DNA of 64,000 nt from Limnohabitans kasalickyi (GTDB lineage: Bacteria > Pseudomonadota > Gammaproteobacteria > Burkholderiales > Burkholderiaceae_C): positions 74,668 through 138,667 of the forward strand of contig OZ248420.1 of assembly GCA_965234325.1 (NCBI GenBank). Direction: 5' to 3'. Of this stretch, positions 1 through 9,631 are shown in pieces (position 1 is the first letter of the stretch; each line of letters begins with the position of its first letter). A program made the translations under genes and the position numbers. The notes beneath the pieces are model-generated. The model ran no database searches, was not told where the DNA came from, and worked only from the letters and a program-made list of their open reading frames with translations.

Positions 1-156
1 GTCGGGTGAAGACAGTCCGCGGGCCATGCCCCAGCGGGCAAACACGGTGTACAGCGCGCCGATGCTGGCGGCGACCAGCCCAACCGCGAGACCTTTGGCT
101 AATTGGCTGCGCTCGTTGTGGCTTGTCTGCGGCAGAGTCAGAGTGCTGGTGTTCAT
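1..156 (-). CDS. EamA/DMT-family transporter, N-terminal part (runs off window)
   Basis: Only the first 52 codons are present. The start ATG is at 156. The N-terminus is a short polar tail followed by a hydrophobic segment at about residues 20-40 that contains GALYTVFARWGMARG. This resembles the first membrane helix of EamA-type (drug/metabolite transporter superfamily) exporters, where the first helix is followed by a short 'ARG' turn. The gene is divergent from the LysR regulator at 280, with 123 bp between the start codons, an arrangement typical of a LysR-controlled exporter. The family call rests on one helix and is tentative. Confidence 0.55.
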   Translation of the reverse strand, partial: MNTSTLTLPQTSHNERSQLAKGLAVGLVAASIGALYTVFARWGMARGLSSPD

Positions 157-200
157 CGTGGCTTCCTTGTGCAAGTGGCGTACTCATTCATGCCGCGAAG

Positions 201-260
201 TTTGGTTCAATCCAAACCATTGCACTAGTCATTTAATTTGACTATTATTTATTCCAAATT
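201..260. promoter_or_regulatory. Candidate LysR operator region
   Basis: The divergent intergenic region holds two inverted repeats. One is TTTGG-N6-CCAAA at 201-216, which fits the T-N11-A style of LysR-type boxes. The other is AATTTG (235-240) facing CAAATT (255-260). Both lie between the exporter and regulator starts. That they bind the adjacent LysR protein is inference from position and symmetry. Confidence 0.4.
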
Positions 261-279
261 AGACTGAATAGGAACAACC

Positions 280-1188
280 ATGGATCGATTGGCAGCCATG
301 CAGAGCTTTGTGCGTGTGGTGGAAAGCGGCAGTTTTTCGGCCGTGGCCCGTGAACTCCAAACCACGCAGAGCCGTGTGAGCAAACAGGTAGCGGCACTTG
401 AGCGCGAGCTGGGTGCCAAGTTATTGAGCCGCACCACCCGTTCCTTGGCCCTGAGCGAAGCCGGTGAACGCTACTTCGCACAAGCGCGACGTTTGATTGC
501 CGAAATCGCCGAGGCGGAGTCGGAACTTCTTTTAGGTGAGCAGCAGCTCAGCGGCTGGCTGCGCGTGGCCGCATCGGTGGGCTACGGACGGCTCAAACTG
601 TTGCCGCTGGTGAAGACTTTCTTAGCAGCACACCCGAACGTGAAAATCGATCTGAAGCTCAACGATGGGTTCATCGATCTGGTCGAAGAAGGCATCGATA
701 TCGCAGTGCGTATCGGGGAACTGGCTGACAGCTCCTTGGTGGCGCAACGCATCGGCACCACCCAACGTGTTGTGATGGCCAGCCATGAATACCTTCGTTC
801 GTTGCCCATCGGCCTAAAAGTGCCAAGCGTGCCGCAGGATCTGCTGGCGCACAACTGCATCGTCTATTCGGAACTGGCCACGCAGAACGCCTGGACATTC
901 ACAGCAGGCGCGGGTGCAGTTGCTACAGAGGGCACCCAGGTCACCATCCGAGCGCAAGGCAATCTGCAAACCAACAGCAGTGAAATTGTCCGTGCCTCGG
1001 TGCTCTCGGGGATGGGGATCGGCTATTCGCCGACTTGGTTGTTCGAAGAGGAAATAGCGCGCGGAGAGTTGCAAGTGCTGTTGCCCGACTGGCCAGCACC
1101 GCCACTGCCCATTCATTTGGTGAGCCCAGCGCAGCGACGCTCATCAGCCAAGGTACAGGCTTTCGCATTGCACATGGCATCGCGCTAA
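280..1188 (+). CDS. LysR family transcriptional regulator
   Basis: 302 residues, the usual LTTR length. Residues 1-60 form the winged helix-turn-helix (MDRLAAMQSFVRVVESGSF, then AVARELQTTQSRVSKQVAALE). Residues from about 90 form the periplasmic-binding-protein-like effector domain, with the DLVEEGIDIAVRIGEL stretch common in the DsdC/CrgA-like branch. LTTRs bind a small effector and usually control the divergently transcribed gene, here the EamA-type exporter. The effector cannot be told from sequence. Confidence 0.9.
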   Translation: MDRLAAMQSFVRVVESGSFSAVARELQTTQSRVSKQVAALERELGAKLLSRTTRSLALSEAGERYFAQARRLIAEIAEAESELLLGEQQLSGWLRVAASVGYGRLKLLPLVKTFLAAHPNVKIDLKLNDGFIDLVEEGIDIAVRIGELADSSLVAQRIGTTQRVVMASHEYLRSLPIGLKVPSVPQDLLAHNCIVYSELATQNAWTFTAGAGAVATEGTQVTIRAQGNLQTNSSEIVRASVLSGMGIGYSPTWLFEEEIARGELQVLLPDWPAPPLPIHLVSPAQRRSSAKVQAFALHMASR

Positions 1189-1255
1189 AAATAGTCGACA
1201 AAAACCTGCTTGAGAGGCCGTGCGAAAGCCAACTGGCAACGACTATGGATGAACC

Positions 1256-4066
1256 TTAATGCGCCTTGTCCCAGTTGGACCCAACCCCCACCTCAGCCAA
1301 CAACGGCACTTTCAGCTGCGCCACGTCAGCCATGAGGCGTGGCACTTCGGTGCGCACCCATGCCACTTCTGATTCGGGCACTTCAAACACCAGTTCGTCG
1401 TGCACTTGCATGATCACTTTGATGCCGCGTGGCTGGGCGTCTAAGGCTTGTTGCACGGCCACCATACTCAGCTTGATCAGGTCGGCTGCTGTGCCTTGCA
1501 TGGGCGCGTTGATGGCGGCGCGCTCTGCGCCTGCACGGCGTGGGCCATTGGGGCTGTTGATTTCGGGCAAGTACAAGCGGCGGCCAAACACGGTCTCGAC
1601 ATAACCTTGAGCTTTGGCTTGTTCGCGTGTGTCGTCCATGTAACGCTTCACGCCCGCGAAGCGTTCAAAGTAACGGGTGATGTAGTTCTTGGCCGCGCCG
1701 TTGTCGATGCCCAGCGCTTTGGCCAAACCAAACGCGCTCATGCCGTAGATGAGGCCAAAATTAATGACCTTGGCATAGCGGCGCTGCTCGGTGCTGACCG
1801 CATCTACACCCACGCCAAACACTTCGGCCGCCGTTGCGCGGTGCACGTCTAAGCCATCGTGGAAAGCTTTGACCAAAGCCTCGTCACCACTGATGTGCGC
1901 CATGATGCGCAGCTCGATCTGGCTGTAGTCGGCGCTGGCAATCACGCAGCCCGCAGGGGCCACGAATGCTTCGCGCACTTTGCGGCCCTCTAGAGTGCGA
2001 ATAGGGATGTTCTGCAAGTTGGGTTCGTTGCTCGACAAGCGGCCCGTCACGGCCACGGCTTGCGCGTAGTGCGTATGCACGCGGCCTGTGCGTGGCACAG
2101 CCATTTGTGCGAGTTTGTCGGTGTAAGTGCCTTTGAGTTTGCTAAGACTTCGGTGCTCCAAAATTTTGGCAGGCAGTGGGTAGTCTTCGGCCAACTTCTC
2201 CAGCACTTCTTCGTCGGTGCTGCGCGCGCCGGTGGCGGTTTTTTTGATGACGGGCAAGCCCAGTTTGTCAAAAAAGATTTCGCCCAGTTGCTTAGGGCTG
2301 GCCAAGTTAAACGGCTGGCCTGCAATTTCATAGGCTTCAGTTTCTAGCTGCACGATGCGTTGACCCAGCGCATGACTTTGTGCGGCCAATGTAGGTGCGT
2401 CAATCAGCACGCCGTTGCGCTCGATGCGATACAGCGCTTCGCTGCTTTGAATTTCTAAGTCGTAGATGAAGCCCAGTTTGTCGTCGGCTTGCAAACGCGG
2501 CCACAGCACTTGGTGCACGTCTAGCGTCATGTCGGAGTCTTCGCACGAGTATTCGGTGGCGCGCGCCACGTCCACTTGCGAGAAAGGAATTTGGTGCGCA
2601 CCTTTGCCACAGAGGTCTTCGTAGTTCAAACCTTTGCGGCCCACATGGCGCTCGGCCAAACTGGCTAAGCCGTGAGGCTTGTGCACTTCCAGCACATAGC
2701 TTTGCAGCATGGTGTCGTGCGCGTAGCCCTTCACCTCAATGCCGTGATTGGCCATGACATGGCGGTCGTATTTGATATGTTGGCCCAACTTCTGAATGGC
2801 TGGGTTTTCAAACCAAGGCTTGAGTTTGGCCAGCACTTCGTCGATGGGCAATTGGGTGGGTGCATCGCCGTAGCTGTGGGTGAGCGGGATGTAGCAGGCT
2901 TCGCCCGGCTTGACCGAAAAACTCAAGCCCACAATCTCGGCGCGCATGGCGTCGAGTGAGGTGGTCTCGGTGTCAAACGCCACCAGTTCAGCGGCTTGCA
3001 ATTTGGCCAGCCACGCATCAAAGGCTTCCCACGTCAGCACGCAGTTATAGGCTTTCTCGCTCACTGAAGAAACAGTGGGTTCGGGTTCGTCGAACAAGCT
3101 CAGGTTGGGCTCGAACTTGGGTTTGGCCGCCGCAGCTCCACCGCTGCTTGCATCACCGCCTACTGCCCCTGTCGCGTCGCCAGCTTCACCGATGGCGCGG
3201 GCCAAACCTTTGAAGCCATAGGTTTCGTAAAACGTTTTCAACGCAGGTTTGTCGGGCTCGGCCAAGTGCAGCGCATCAAGTGCGGGCAAGTTGGGCACGT
3301 AGGCGGACAAATCGCAATCGGTTTTCATGGTCACCAATTGACGGCCTGTGGGCAGCCACTCAACGGCTTGGCGCAAGTTCTCACCCGCCACGCCTTTGAT
3401 GGCGCTGGCGTTTTGCAGCAAGTTGTCGAGCGAGCCATATTCCATCAGCCATTTGGCAGCTGTCTTAGGGCCCACCTTGGCCACGCCGGGCACGTTGTCG
3501 ACCGTGTCGCCCACCAAGGTTTGGTAGTCGATCATCAGCGATGGGGGCACGCCAAACTCGGCGGTCACGCCCGCTACGTCGCGCTTTTTGCCGTTCATGG
3601 TGTCGATGATGGTGATGTGTTCGTTCACCAGTTGGCTCAAGTCTTTGTCACCACTCGACACCACCACCGTCACGCCTTGCTCGGCAGCGGCTACGGCCAA
3701 GGTGGCAATCACGTCGTCAGCCTCGACGCCCGGCACATCAAGGACCGTCCAGCCCAACATGCGCACCATGGCGTGGATGGGTTCGATTTGCGAGCGCAAG
3801 TCGTCGGGCATGGGCGAGCGATTGGCTTTGTACGCGGGGTACATCTCGTCACGAAAGGTGGGGCCTTTGGCGTCAAACACACAAGCGGCCAACTGGGTGG
3901 GCACCTCTTTGCGCAGGGCCTGCATCATGTTGATCATGCCGCGAATGGCGCCTGTGGCGGCGCTGCTCGGGTCACCAGGCACCGCGCGCAGGTCTGGCAT
4001 GGCATGGAAGGCGCGGTAAAGGTAGCTGGAGCCGTCGACCAGCAACAATGTTTTGGATTCACTCAT
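1256..4066 (-). CDS. polA: DNA polymerase I
   Basis: 936 residues from the ATG at 4066 (MSESKTLLLVDGSSYLYRAF); an in-frame extension to 4147 is unlikely because it would run into the thrB promoter region. Three domains are visible: N-terminal 5'-3' exonuclease (EADD near residue 115), 3'-5' exonuclease with intact DTE (AFDTETTSLD), HIKYDRHV and YSCEDSD motifs, and family A polymerase with motif A DYSQIELRIMAHISGD (about 713-728), motif B RRYAKVINFGLIYG (about 762-775) and motif C QVHDE (about 887-891). Proofreading therefore looks functional. It removes RNA primers and fills repair gaps. It is divergent from thrB. Confidence 0.98.
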   Translation of the reverse strand: MSESKTLLLVDGSSYLYRAFHAMPDLRAVPGDPSSAATGAIRGMINMMQALRKEVPTQLAACVFDAKGPTFRDEMYPAYKANRSPMPDDLRSQIEPIHAMVRMLGWTVLDVPGVEADDVIATLAVAAAEQGVTVVVSSGDKDLSQLVNEHITIIDTMNGKKRDVAGVTAEFGVPPSLMIDYQTLVGDTVDNVPGVAKVGPKTAAKWLMEYGSLDNLLQNASAIKGVAGENLRQAVEWLPTGRQLVTMKTDCDLSAYVPNLPALDALHLAEPDKPALKTFYETYGFKGLARAIGEAGDATGAVGGDASSGGAAAAKPKFEPNLSLFDEPEPTVSSVSEKAYNCVLTWEAFDAWLAKLQAAELVAFDTETTSLDAMRAEIVGLSFSVKPGEACYIPLTHSYGDAPTQLPIDEVLAKLKPWFENPAIQKLGQHIKYDRHVMANHGIEVKGYAHDTMLQSYVLEVHKPHGLASLAERHVGRKGLNYEDLCGKGAHQIPFSQVDVARATEYSCEDSDMTLDVHQVLWPRLQADDKLGFIYDLEIQSSEALYRIERNGVLIDAPTLAAQSHALGQRIVQLETEAYEIAGQPFNLASPKQLGEIFFDKLGLPVIKKTATGARSTDEEVLEKLAEDYPLPAKILEHRSLSKLKGTYTDKLAQMAVPRTGRVHTHYAQAVAVTGRLSSNEPNLQNIPIRTLEGRKVREAFVAPAGCVIASADYSQIELRIMAHISGDEALVKAFHDGLDVHRATAAEVFGVGVDAVSTEQRRYAKVINFGLIYGMSAFGLAKALGIDNGAAKNYITRYFERFAGVKRYMDDTREQAKAQGYVETVFGRRLYLPEINSPNGPRRAGAERAAINAPMQGTAADLIKLSMVAVQQALDAQPRGIKVIMQVHDELVFEVPESEVAWVRTEVPRLMADVAQLKVPLLAEVGVGSNWDKAH

Positions 4067-4191
4067 AGCAGCCAATTGTGCCGTGACAAAAAAAGAAACG
4101 GTCGTTTTGGACGCGCGCCGCTGAGCACGCCCCGCAAAGGGTGACAAACGTGCAAACTACAATGTGCGAACTTTTTAATCCCTTGGTTGTC

Positions 4192-5169
4192 ATGGCTGTT
4201 TTTACCGAAGTTCCCGAGTCCTCCGCGCAAGAACTGCTGTCCCAACTCAGTCTTGGGTCGTTGGTCGAACTCAAGGGCATCCAAGGTGGCATTGAGAACA
4301 CCAATTACTTTCTCACCAGCAGCGAAGGCCACTACGTGCTGACGCTGTTTGAGCGCCTCACGCATGAACAACTGCCGTTTTATCTGCACCTAATGAAACA
4401 TTTGGCGCAAGGCGGCATTCCAGTGCCCGACCCCGTGTCTGACAAAAACGGCGACATCTTGCTGACCGTCGAGGGCAAGCCCGCCGCCGTGGTGAACCGC
4501 CTCAAAGGCCAGAGCGAACTCAGCCCCACCCCCGCCCATTGCGCCGCCGTGGGCGACATGCTGGCCCGCATGCATTTGGCAGGTGCCGACTACAAGCGCC
4601 AGCAACCCAACTTGCGCGGCTTGGCTTGGTGGAACGACACCGTTCCCGTGGTGTTGCCCTACTTAGACGCCTCGCAAGCCGCGCTGATTCAAACCGAGCT
4701 GGCGTATCAAAACCACATTGCAGCGTCCTCTGCCTACACCGCCCTACCCCGTGGCCCCATTCACGCCGATTTGTTCCGCGACAACGTGATGTTTGATGGC
4801 AGCGCTGAGGCCCCCGAGCTGAGTGGCTTTTTCGACTTTTACTTTGCAGGCGTGGACACCTGGCTGTTTGACGTGGCGGTGTGCCTGAACGACTGGTGCA
4901 CCCACCACGCCGAAGACATCCTCGCCGACGGCACACACGACGCCTCCAAAGCGCAAGCGCTGCTGGCGGCCTACCAAGCCGTCCGCCCCTTCAGCGCCGC
5001 TGAACGACAGCTGCTCAACCCCATGCTGCGTGCCGGTGCACTGCGCTTTTGGACCTCACGGCTCTGGGACTTCCACCTCCCCCGAGAAGCCAGCATGCTG
5101 AAGCCCCACGACCCCACGCACTTCGAGCGCGTTCTGCGTCAGCGCGTCGCGCAACCTGTCACACTCTGA
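4192..5169 (+). CDS. thrB: Homoserine kinase (APH-fold, ThrB type II)
   Basis: 325 residues from the ATG at 4192 (MAVFTEVPESS). It phosphorylates homoserine in threonine synthesis. It belongs to the choline-kinase/aminoglycoside-phosphotransferase fold rather than the GHMP fold: GGIENTNYFL at about 32-41, the catalytic HADLFRDNVMFDG at 191-203 and the metal-binding FFDFYFAG at 213-220. An in-frame extension to a GTG at 4141 exists, but TACAAT at 4158-4163 looks like a -10 element, which favours the later ATG. BPSS1780 follows after 3 bp and is probably cotranscribed. Confidence 0.93.
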   Translation: MAVFTEVPESSAQELLSQLSLGSLVELKGIQGGIENTNYFLTSSEGHYVLTLFERLTHEQLPFYLHLMKHLAQGGIPVPDPVSDKNGDILLTVEGKPAAVVNRLKGQSELSPTPAHCAAVGDMLARMHLAGADYKRQQPNLRGLAWWNDTVPVVLPYLDASQAALIQTELAYQNHIAASSAYTALPRGPIHADLFRDNVMFDGSAEAPELSGFFDFYFAGVDTWLFDVAVCLNDWCTHHAEDILADGTHDASKAQALLAAYQAVRPFSAAERQLLNPMLRAGALRFWTSRLWDFHLPREASMLKPHDPTHFERVLRQRVAQPVTL

Positions 5170-5172
5170 ACC

Positions 5173-5949
5173 ATGAAACTCAACGTCGTACCGGCCAGCA
5201 CAGGCAAGCTTTGGGTCCGCCAAGGCATTCGCATATTTTGGAAACAGCCCATTGCTTTGAGCGGCTTGTTCTTTATCTTCATGGCCATCATGTCGGTCTC
5301 CTCGTTGGTGCCCTTGGTAGGCAGTTTTGTAGCGCTGGCCTTGTTGCCTGCGGCCACACTCGGTCTGATGGCCGCGACCCGCGAGGTGGATTTGGGCAAA
5401 TTCCCCATGCCCGCGATCTTGGCGGTCGGCTTTCGTGCCGGTAAAGAGCGCTTGCGCGACATGCTGGTCTTGGGCGCCCTTTACGCCTGCTGCTTCATCG
5501 GGGTGATGGGCGTATCAGCCCTGATGGATGGCGGTGACTTTGCCAAGCTGTACCTCATGGGCGGCACGCTAGATGCCGATACCGTGATGAAACCTGAGTT
5601 TCAAAACGCCATGTGGCTGGCACTGCTGTTGTACATGCCCCTCTCCGCCGTGTTTTGGCACGCCCCAGCACTCGTGCATTGGCATGGGCTACCAGCCACC
5701 AAGAGCTTGTTTTTCAGCGCCGTGGCATGCCTCAGCAACTGGCGTGCGTTCTTGGTGTTTGGGTTGGTGTGGTCGGTGATTTTCTTGGCTACCGCCTTGA
5801 TCATCACGCTGTTGTCAGGCTTGATCGGAGACGGTGACTTTGCCGCTTTGACCTTGCTGCCCGCCATGCTGATGTTGGCGGCCATGTTTTTTTGTTCGAC
5901 CTACTTCAGTTACAAAGACTGCTTCACATCCGAAACGATTTACGCCTAA
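5173..5949 (+). CDS. BPSS1780-family membrane protein
   Basis: 258 residues, mostly hydrophobic, with about six predicted membrane segments separated by short polar loops. The first is near residues 28-60 (ALSGLFFIFMAIMSVSSLVPL) and the last near 215-245. The N-terminus, VPASTGKLWVRQGIRIFWKQP, is characteristic of the Burkholderiales family named after BPSS1780. No biochemical function is known. The 3-bp gap after thrB suggests cotranscription but not a shared pathway. Confidence 0.85.
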   Translation: MKLNVVPASTGKLWVRQGIRIFWKQPIALSGLFFIFMAIMSVSSLVPLVGSFVALALLPAATLGLMAATREVDLGKFPMPAILAVGFRAGKERLRDMLVLGALYACCFIGVMGVSALMDGGDFAKLYLMGGTLDADTVMKPEFQNAMWLALLLYMPLSAVFWHAPALVHWHGLPATKSLFFSAVACLSNWRAFLVFGLVWSVIFLATALIITLLSGLIGDGDFAALTLLPAMLMLAAMFFCSTYFSYKDCFTSETIYA

Positions 5950-5990
5950 AGTAGGCAACCTGAGCAGCGCGGTCTGATGTGCGACGCCTG

Positions 5991-6027
5991 AAAAAAGCAC
6001 GGACCGATCAGACCGATCAGACCGTGC
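5991..6027 (-). terminator. Intrinsic terminator of uvrD
   Basis: Read on the minus strand, GCACGG and CCGTGC pair around a loop containing tandem TCTGATCGG repeats, and are followed directly by six Ts. It sits 6 bp beyond the uvrD stop. The loop repeats could form an inner hairpin through their GATC palindromes. Confidence 0.7.
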
Positions 6028-6033
6028 AGCCCC

Positions 6034-8415
6034 TCACCCAACCTGCGTCAATTTGGCCACACTCAGTGCCAACCATTTGATGCCGTGTCGCCCAAACTTC
6101 ACCTGCGCCCGAGCGTCGTCACCCACGCCTTCGATGCTGAGCACAGCCCCCTCGCCAAATTTGGCATGAAACACCTGCACGCCACTGCGCACCCACGCAT
6201 TGGGCCCGCTGCTGACAGGTGCCGCGCGTTGCACCACGGGGGGTGGCGCTGCCGCCGTGGCTGCGCCGCCGCCCCAGGGGTTGTTCGACCAGCCCGATTG
6301 GTTTTGCCACGCATCGCGGCGCGAGGGCTGGGCATCGGCAAAGGCTGAACGGGCGGGCGTGATCCACTTGAGCGCGTGCTCAGGCAGCTCGTCAAAGAAA
6401 CGGCTCTTGATGTTGTAACGCGTCTGCCCGTGCAACATGCGCGTTTGCGAGTGGCTCAGATACAAACGACGACGCGCGCGGGTGATGGCCACGTACATCA
6501 AACGGCGCTCCTCTTCCAAGCCCTCGTAATCGTTCATGGAGTTTTCATGCGGAAACAAGCCCTCTTCCATGCCGGTGATGAACACGCAGTCAAACTCCAA
6601 GCCCTTCGAGGCATGCACCGTCATCAGCTGAATGGCGTCTTGCCCCGCTTGGGCTTGGTTGTCGCCCGACTCCAAAGCCGCGTGCGTCAAAAAGGCGGCC
6701 AAAGGTGACAAGGTTTCACCCGTGTCGGCATTGATCATTTGACCGTCTACAGGCAGCGCCACCGCCTCGCGGCCAAAGCCCTCTTGCGTGACGAAGCTCT
6801 CTGCCGCGTTGACCAATTCTTGCAAGTTCTCGATGCGGTCTTGCCCTTCGCGCTCCGACTGGTAGTACTCAATCAGCCCCGAATGGTCCAGCAACAACTC
6901 AATGATCTGGCGCAAGTTTTTGCCCTGCGTTTGCTCGCGCAACACATCTATCTTGGCCACAAACGCGCTCAAGTTGGCACCCGCTTTGCCCGCCACCGCC
7001 GTGACGGCGTCGTGAATCGGGCAGCCCATGGCACGGGCGGCGTCTTGCAGTTGCTCAATGCTGCGTGCGCCAATGCCACGCGGTGGAAAGTTCACCACGC
7101 GCAAAAAGCTGGTGTCGTCGCGGGGGTTCTCGAGCAAGCGCAAATAAGCCAGCGCGTGCTTGATTTCGGCGCGTTCAAAGAAGCGCAAACCGCCATATAC
7201 GCGGTACGGCATGGCGGCGTTGAACAAGGCCGTTTCAATCACCCGACTTTGGGCGTTGCTGCGGTAGAGCACAGCGATTTCGGTGCGGTGCTGGATACCT
7301 TGTTGACCATCGCCGTTTTTGCCATCACGCAGCAGTTGCTTCATCTCTTCCACCATCCACTGGGCTTCGGCCAAGTCGGTGGGCGACTCGTAGACGCGCA
7401 CGGGCTCGCCCGCGCCTTGTGTGGTGTGCAGGTTTTTACCCAAGCGGGTTTTGTTGTGGCTGATCAATGCGTTGGCACTGTCCAGAATATTGCTGTAGCT
7501 GCGGTAGTTTTGCTCCAGCTTGATTTGGTGTTGCACGTCGTATTCGCGCACAAAGTCGGCCATGTTGCCCACGCGAGCACCGCGAAAAGCGTAAATGCTT
7601 TGGTCGTCATCGCCCACCGCCAAAATGGCGCCACCTTGGCCCACGGGACCTGCAAGCTGTTTGAGCCAGGCGTATTGCAACTTGTTGGTGTCTTGAAACT
7701 CATCCACCAAGATGTGCTGAAAGCGGCGACGGTAGTGCTCGCGCACGGGTTCGTTGTCGCGCAGCAGTTCGTAAGAGCGCAGCATGAGTTCGCCAAAGTC
7801 CACCACGCCTTCGCGCTGGCATTGGATTTCATACAGCTCGTACAGCTCTACTTTTCGGCGGGTGTCGGGGTCGCGCACGTCCACGTCTTTGGGGCGCAGG
7901 CCGTCTTCTTTGCAGCCGGCAATGAATCGCATGGTTTGCTTGGGCGGAAAGCGCTCTTCGTCCACCTGAAACTGTTTGCTCAAGCGTTTGATGGCGCTGA
8001 GTTGGTCTTGGGTGTCCAAAATTTGGAAGGTTTGGGGCAAGTTCGCCAGTTTCCAATGGGCGCGTAAAAAGCGGTTGCACAGCCCGTGGAAAGTGCCCAC
8101 CCACATGCCACGCACATTGACGGGCAACATGCTGGAGAGACGCGTGAGCATTTCTTTGGCGGCCTTATTGGTGAAGGTGACAGCCAAGATGCCACCGGGC
8201 GAAATTTGCCCGGTTTGCATGAGCCACGCAATGCGGGTGGTGAGCACCCGCGTTTTGCCAGAACCCGCGCCCGCCAAGATGAGCGCATGAGCTGAGGGCA
8301 AGGTGACCGCCATCATTTGCTCGGGGTTGAGACCCTCCAACAAAGGAGAAGAAAACGCGCCAGCGTGGGAGGGGGCCGAAGCCGATTGGGTGTCAAACCC
8401 ATCAAAAGAGTGCAT
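6034..8415 (-). CDS. uvrD: UvrD/PcrA-type SF1A DNA helicase
   Basis: 793 residues. ATP-dependent 3'-5' helicase of nucleotide-excision and mismatch repair. Motifs in order: Walker A AGAGSGKT (48-55), TFTNKAAKEM (Ia), LVDEFQDTN (II), GDDDQSIYAFRGA (III), VHASKGLEFDCVFI (V), YVAITRARRRLYL (VI). A Gly/Ala-rich linker near residues 695-730 leads to the C-terminal Tudor-like domain (FHAKFGEGAVLSIEG), which in this family contacts RNA polymerase. It is a single gene transcribed away from guaC, with a terminator just past the stop. Confidence 0.95.
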   Translation of the reverse strand: MHSFDGFDTQSASAPSHAGAFSSPLLEGLNPEQMMAVTLPSAHALILAGAGSGKTRVLTTRIAWLMQTGQISPGGILAVTFTNKAAKEMLTRLSSMLPVNVRGMWVGTFHGLCNRFLRAHWKLANLPQTFQILDTQDQLSAIKRLSKQFQVDEERFPPKQTMRFIAGCKEDGLRPKDVDVRDPDTRRKVELYELYEIQCQREGVVDFGELMLRSYELLRDNEPVREHYRRRFQHILVDEFQDTNKLQYAWLKQLAGPVGQGGAILAVGDDDQSIYAFRGARVGNMADFVREYDVQHQIKLEQNYRSYSNILDSANALISHNKTRLGKNLHTTQGAGEPVRVYESPTDLAEAQWMVEEMKQLLRDGKNGDGQQGIQHRTEIAVLYRSNAQSRVIETALFNAAMPYRVYGGLRFFERAEIKHALAYLRLLENPRDDTSFLRVVNFPPRGIGARSIEQLQDAARAMGCPIHDAVTAVAGKAGANLSAFVAKIDVLREQTQGKNLRQIIELLLDHSGLIEYYQSEREGQDRIENLQELVNAAESFVTQEGFGREAVALPVDGQMINADTGETLSPLAAFLTHAALESGDNQAQAGQDAIQLMTVHASKGLEFDCVFITGMEEGLFPHENSMNDYEGLEEERRLMYVAITRARRRLYLSHSQTRMLHGQTRYNIKSRFFDELPEHALKWITPARSAFADAQPSRRDAWQNQSGWSNNPWGGGAATAAAPPPVVQRAAPVSSGPNAWVRSGVQVFHAKFGEGAVLSIEGVGDDARAQVKFGRHGIKWLALSVAKLTQVG

Positions 8416-8554
8416 GGGAAGATTTTAGAGTTTAGAATCAGCCACCGGGCCCAAGATTCTTGCGCTCGGTTTTTTTATGCCTGCAATTTGCACCTGAAAA
8501 AACCGGCCAAGCCAAGCGCTCAATCTTCGAACGTTTTATTCTGGAGCTTGGGAT

Positions 8555-9532
8555 ATGGAAATTTTTGATTACGACAACATCTTGTTGCTGCCACGCAAGT
8601 GCCGCGTGGAAAGCCGCTCTGAATGCGATGCAGGTGTTGAACTCGGTGGCCGCAAGTTCCGCTTGCCCGTCGTTCCCGCCAACATGAAAACTGTGGTGGA
8701 TGAAAGCATCTGCCTGTGGATGGCGCAAAACAATTACTTCTACGTGATGCACCGCTTCGATTTGGACAACGTCCAATTCGTGAAGGACATGCACGCCAAG
8801 GGCGTCTACGCCTCCATTTCTTTGGGCGTCAAAGCACCAGACCGCGCCACGGTGGACACCTTGGCCGCTGCGGGTTTGACACCCGAATACATAACCATCG
8901 ACATCGCCCACGGCCACGCAGACAGCGTGCGCGACATGATTGGCTACATCAAGGGCAAGTTGCCCAACAGCTTTGTCATCGCCGGCAACGTGGCCACACC
9001 AGAAGCTGTGATTGATCTCGAAAACTGGGGCGCTGACGCGACCAAAGTGGGTGTAGGCCCAGGTAAGGTGTGTATCACCAAGCTCAAGACGGGTTTTGGC
9101 ACCGGCGGCTGGCAATTGTCAGCGCTCAAGTGGTGCGCTCGCGTGGCAACCAAGCCCATCATTGCTGACGGGGGCATTCGCAGCCACGGTGACATTGCCA
9201 AGAGCATCCGCTTTGGCGCGAGCATGGTGATGATTGGTTCGCTGTTTGCTGGCCACGAAGAGTCGCCAGGCAAGACGGTTGAAGTGAATGGCGAGTTGTT
9301 CAAAGAGTATTACGGCTCGGCCTCTGACTTCAACAAAGGCGAGTACAAGCATGTGGAAGGCAAACGCATTCTCGAGCCGGTCAAAGGCAAACTGGCCAAC
9401 ACGCTGATTGAGATGGAGCAAGACGTGCAAAGCTCCATCAGCTACGCCGGCGGCACCAAGCTGATGGACATCCGCAAGGTGAACTACGTCACTTTAGGAG
9501 GCGACAACGCGGGTGAACATCTGTTGATGTAA
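8555..9532 (+). CDS. guaC: GMP reductase
   Basis: 325 residues. NADPH-dependent deamination of GMP to IMP in purine salvage. The IMPDH/GMPR barrel fold is shown by the start MEIFDYDNILLLP, the catalytic loop GVGPGKVCITK with its active-site Cys, and ADGGIRSHGDIAKSIRFGA. The absence of a CBS insert and the length separate it from IMP dehydrogenase. An SD-like GGAG lies upstream (about 8543), and a strong hairpin follows the stop. Confidence 0.93.
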   Translation: MEIFDYDNILLLPRKCRVESRSECDAGVELGGRKFRLPVVPANMKTVVDESICLWMAQNNYFYVMHRFDLDNVQFVKDMHAKGVYASISLGVKAPDRATVDTLAAAGLTPEYITIDIAHGHADSVRDMIGYIKGKLPNSFVIAGNVATPEAVIDLENWGADATKVGVGPGKVCITKLKTGFGTGGWQLSALKWCARVATKPIIADGGIRSHGDIAKSIRFGASMVMIGSLFAGHEESPGKTVEVNGELFKEYYGSASDFNKGEYKHVEGKRILEPVKGKLANTLIEMEQDVQSSISYAGGTKLMDIRKVNYVTLGGDNAGEHLLM

Positions 9533-9562
9533 ACCTTGCTCTCCAGCCAAATTTCGGTCTAC

Positions 9563-9597
9563 AAAAAAAGCCTGTCATGCATGACAGGCTTTTTTTA
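9563..9597. terminator. Bidirectional intrinsic terminator between guaC and the alpha/beta hydrolase
   Basis: Perfect inverted repeat AAGCCTGTCAT/ATGACAGGCTT with A-runs on one side and T-runs on the other, so it can terminate both convergent genes. Confidence 0.9.
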
Positions 9598-9631
9598 TTG
9601 CAAATGCGCAGCGCCTTTCTAAAGCGGTATA

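Noticed and set aside
4067..4147. N-terminal extension of polA to 4147
   Set aside because: The extra 27 residues are atypical, and the standard polA start motif begins at 4066; the extension would cross the thrB regulatory region.
6739..8067. 442-codon open frame opposite uvrD
   Set aside because: Complement of intact helicase motifs; composition typical of antisense frames.
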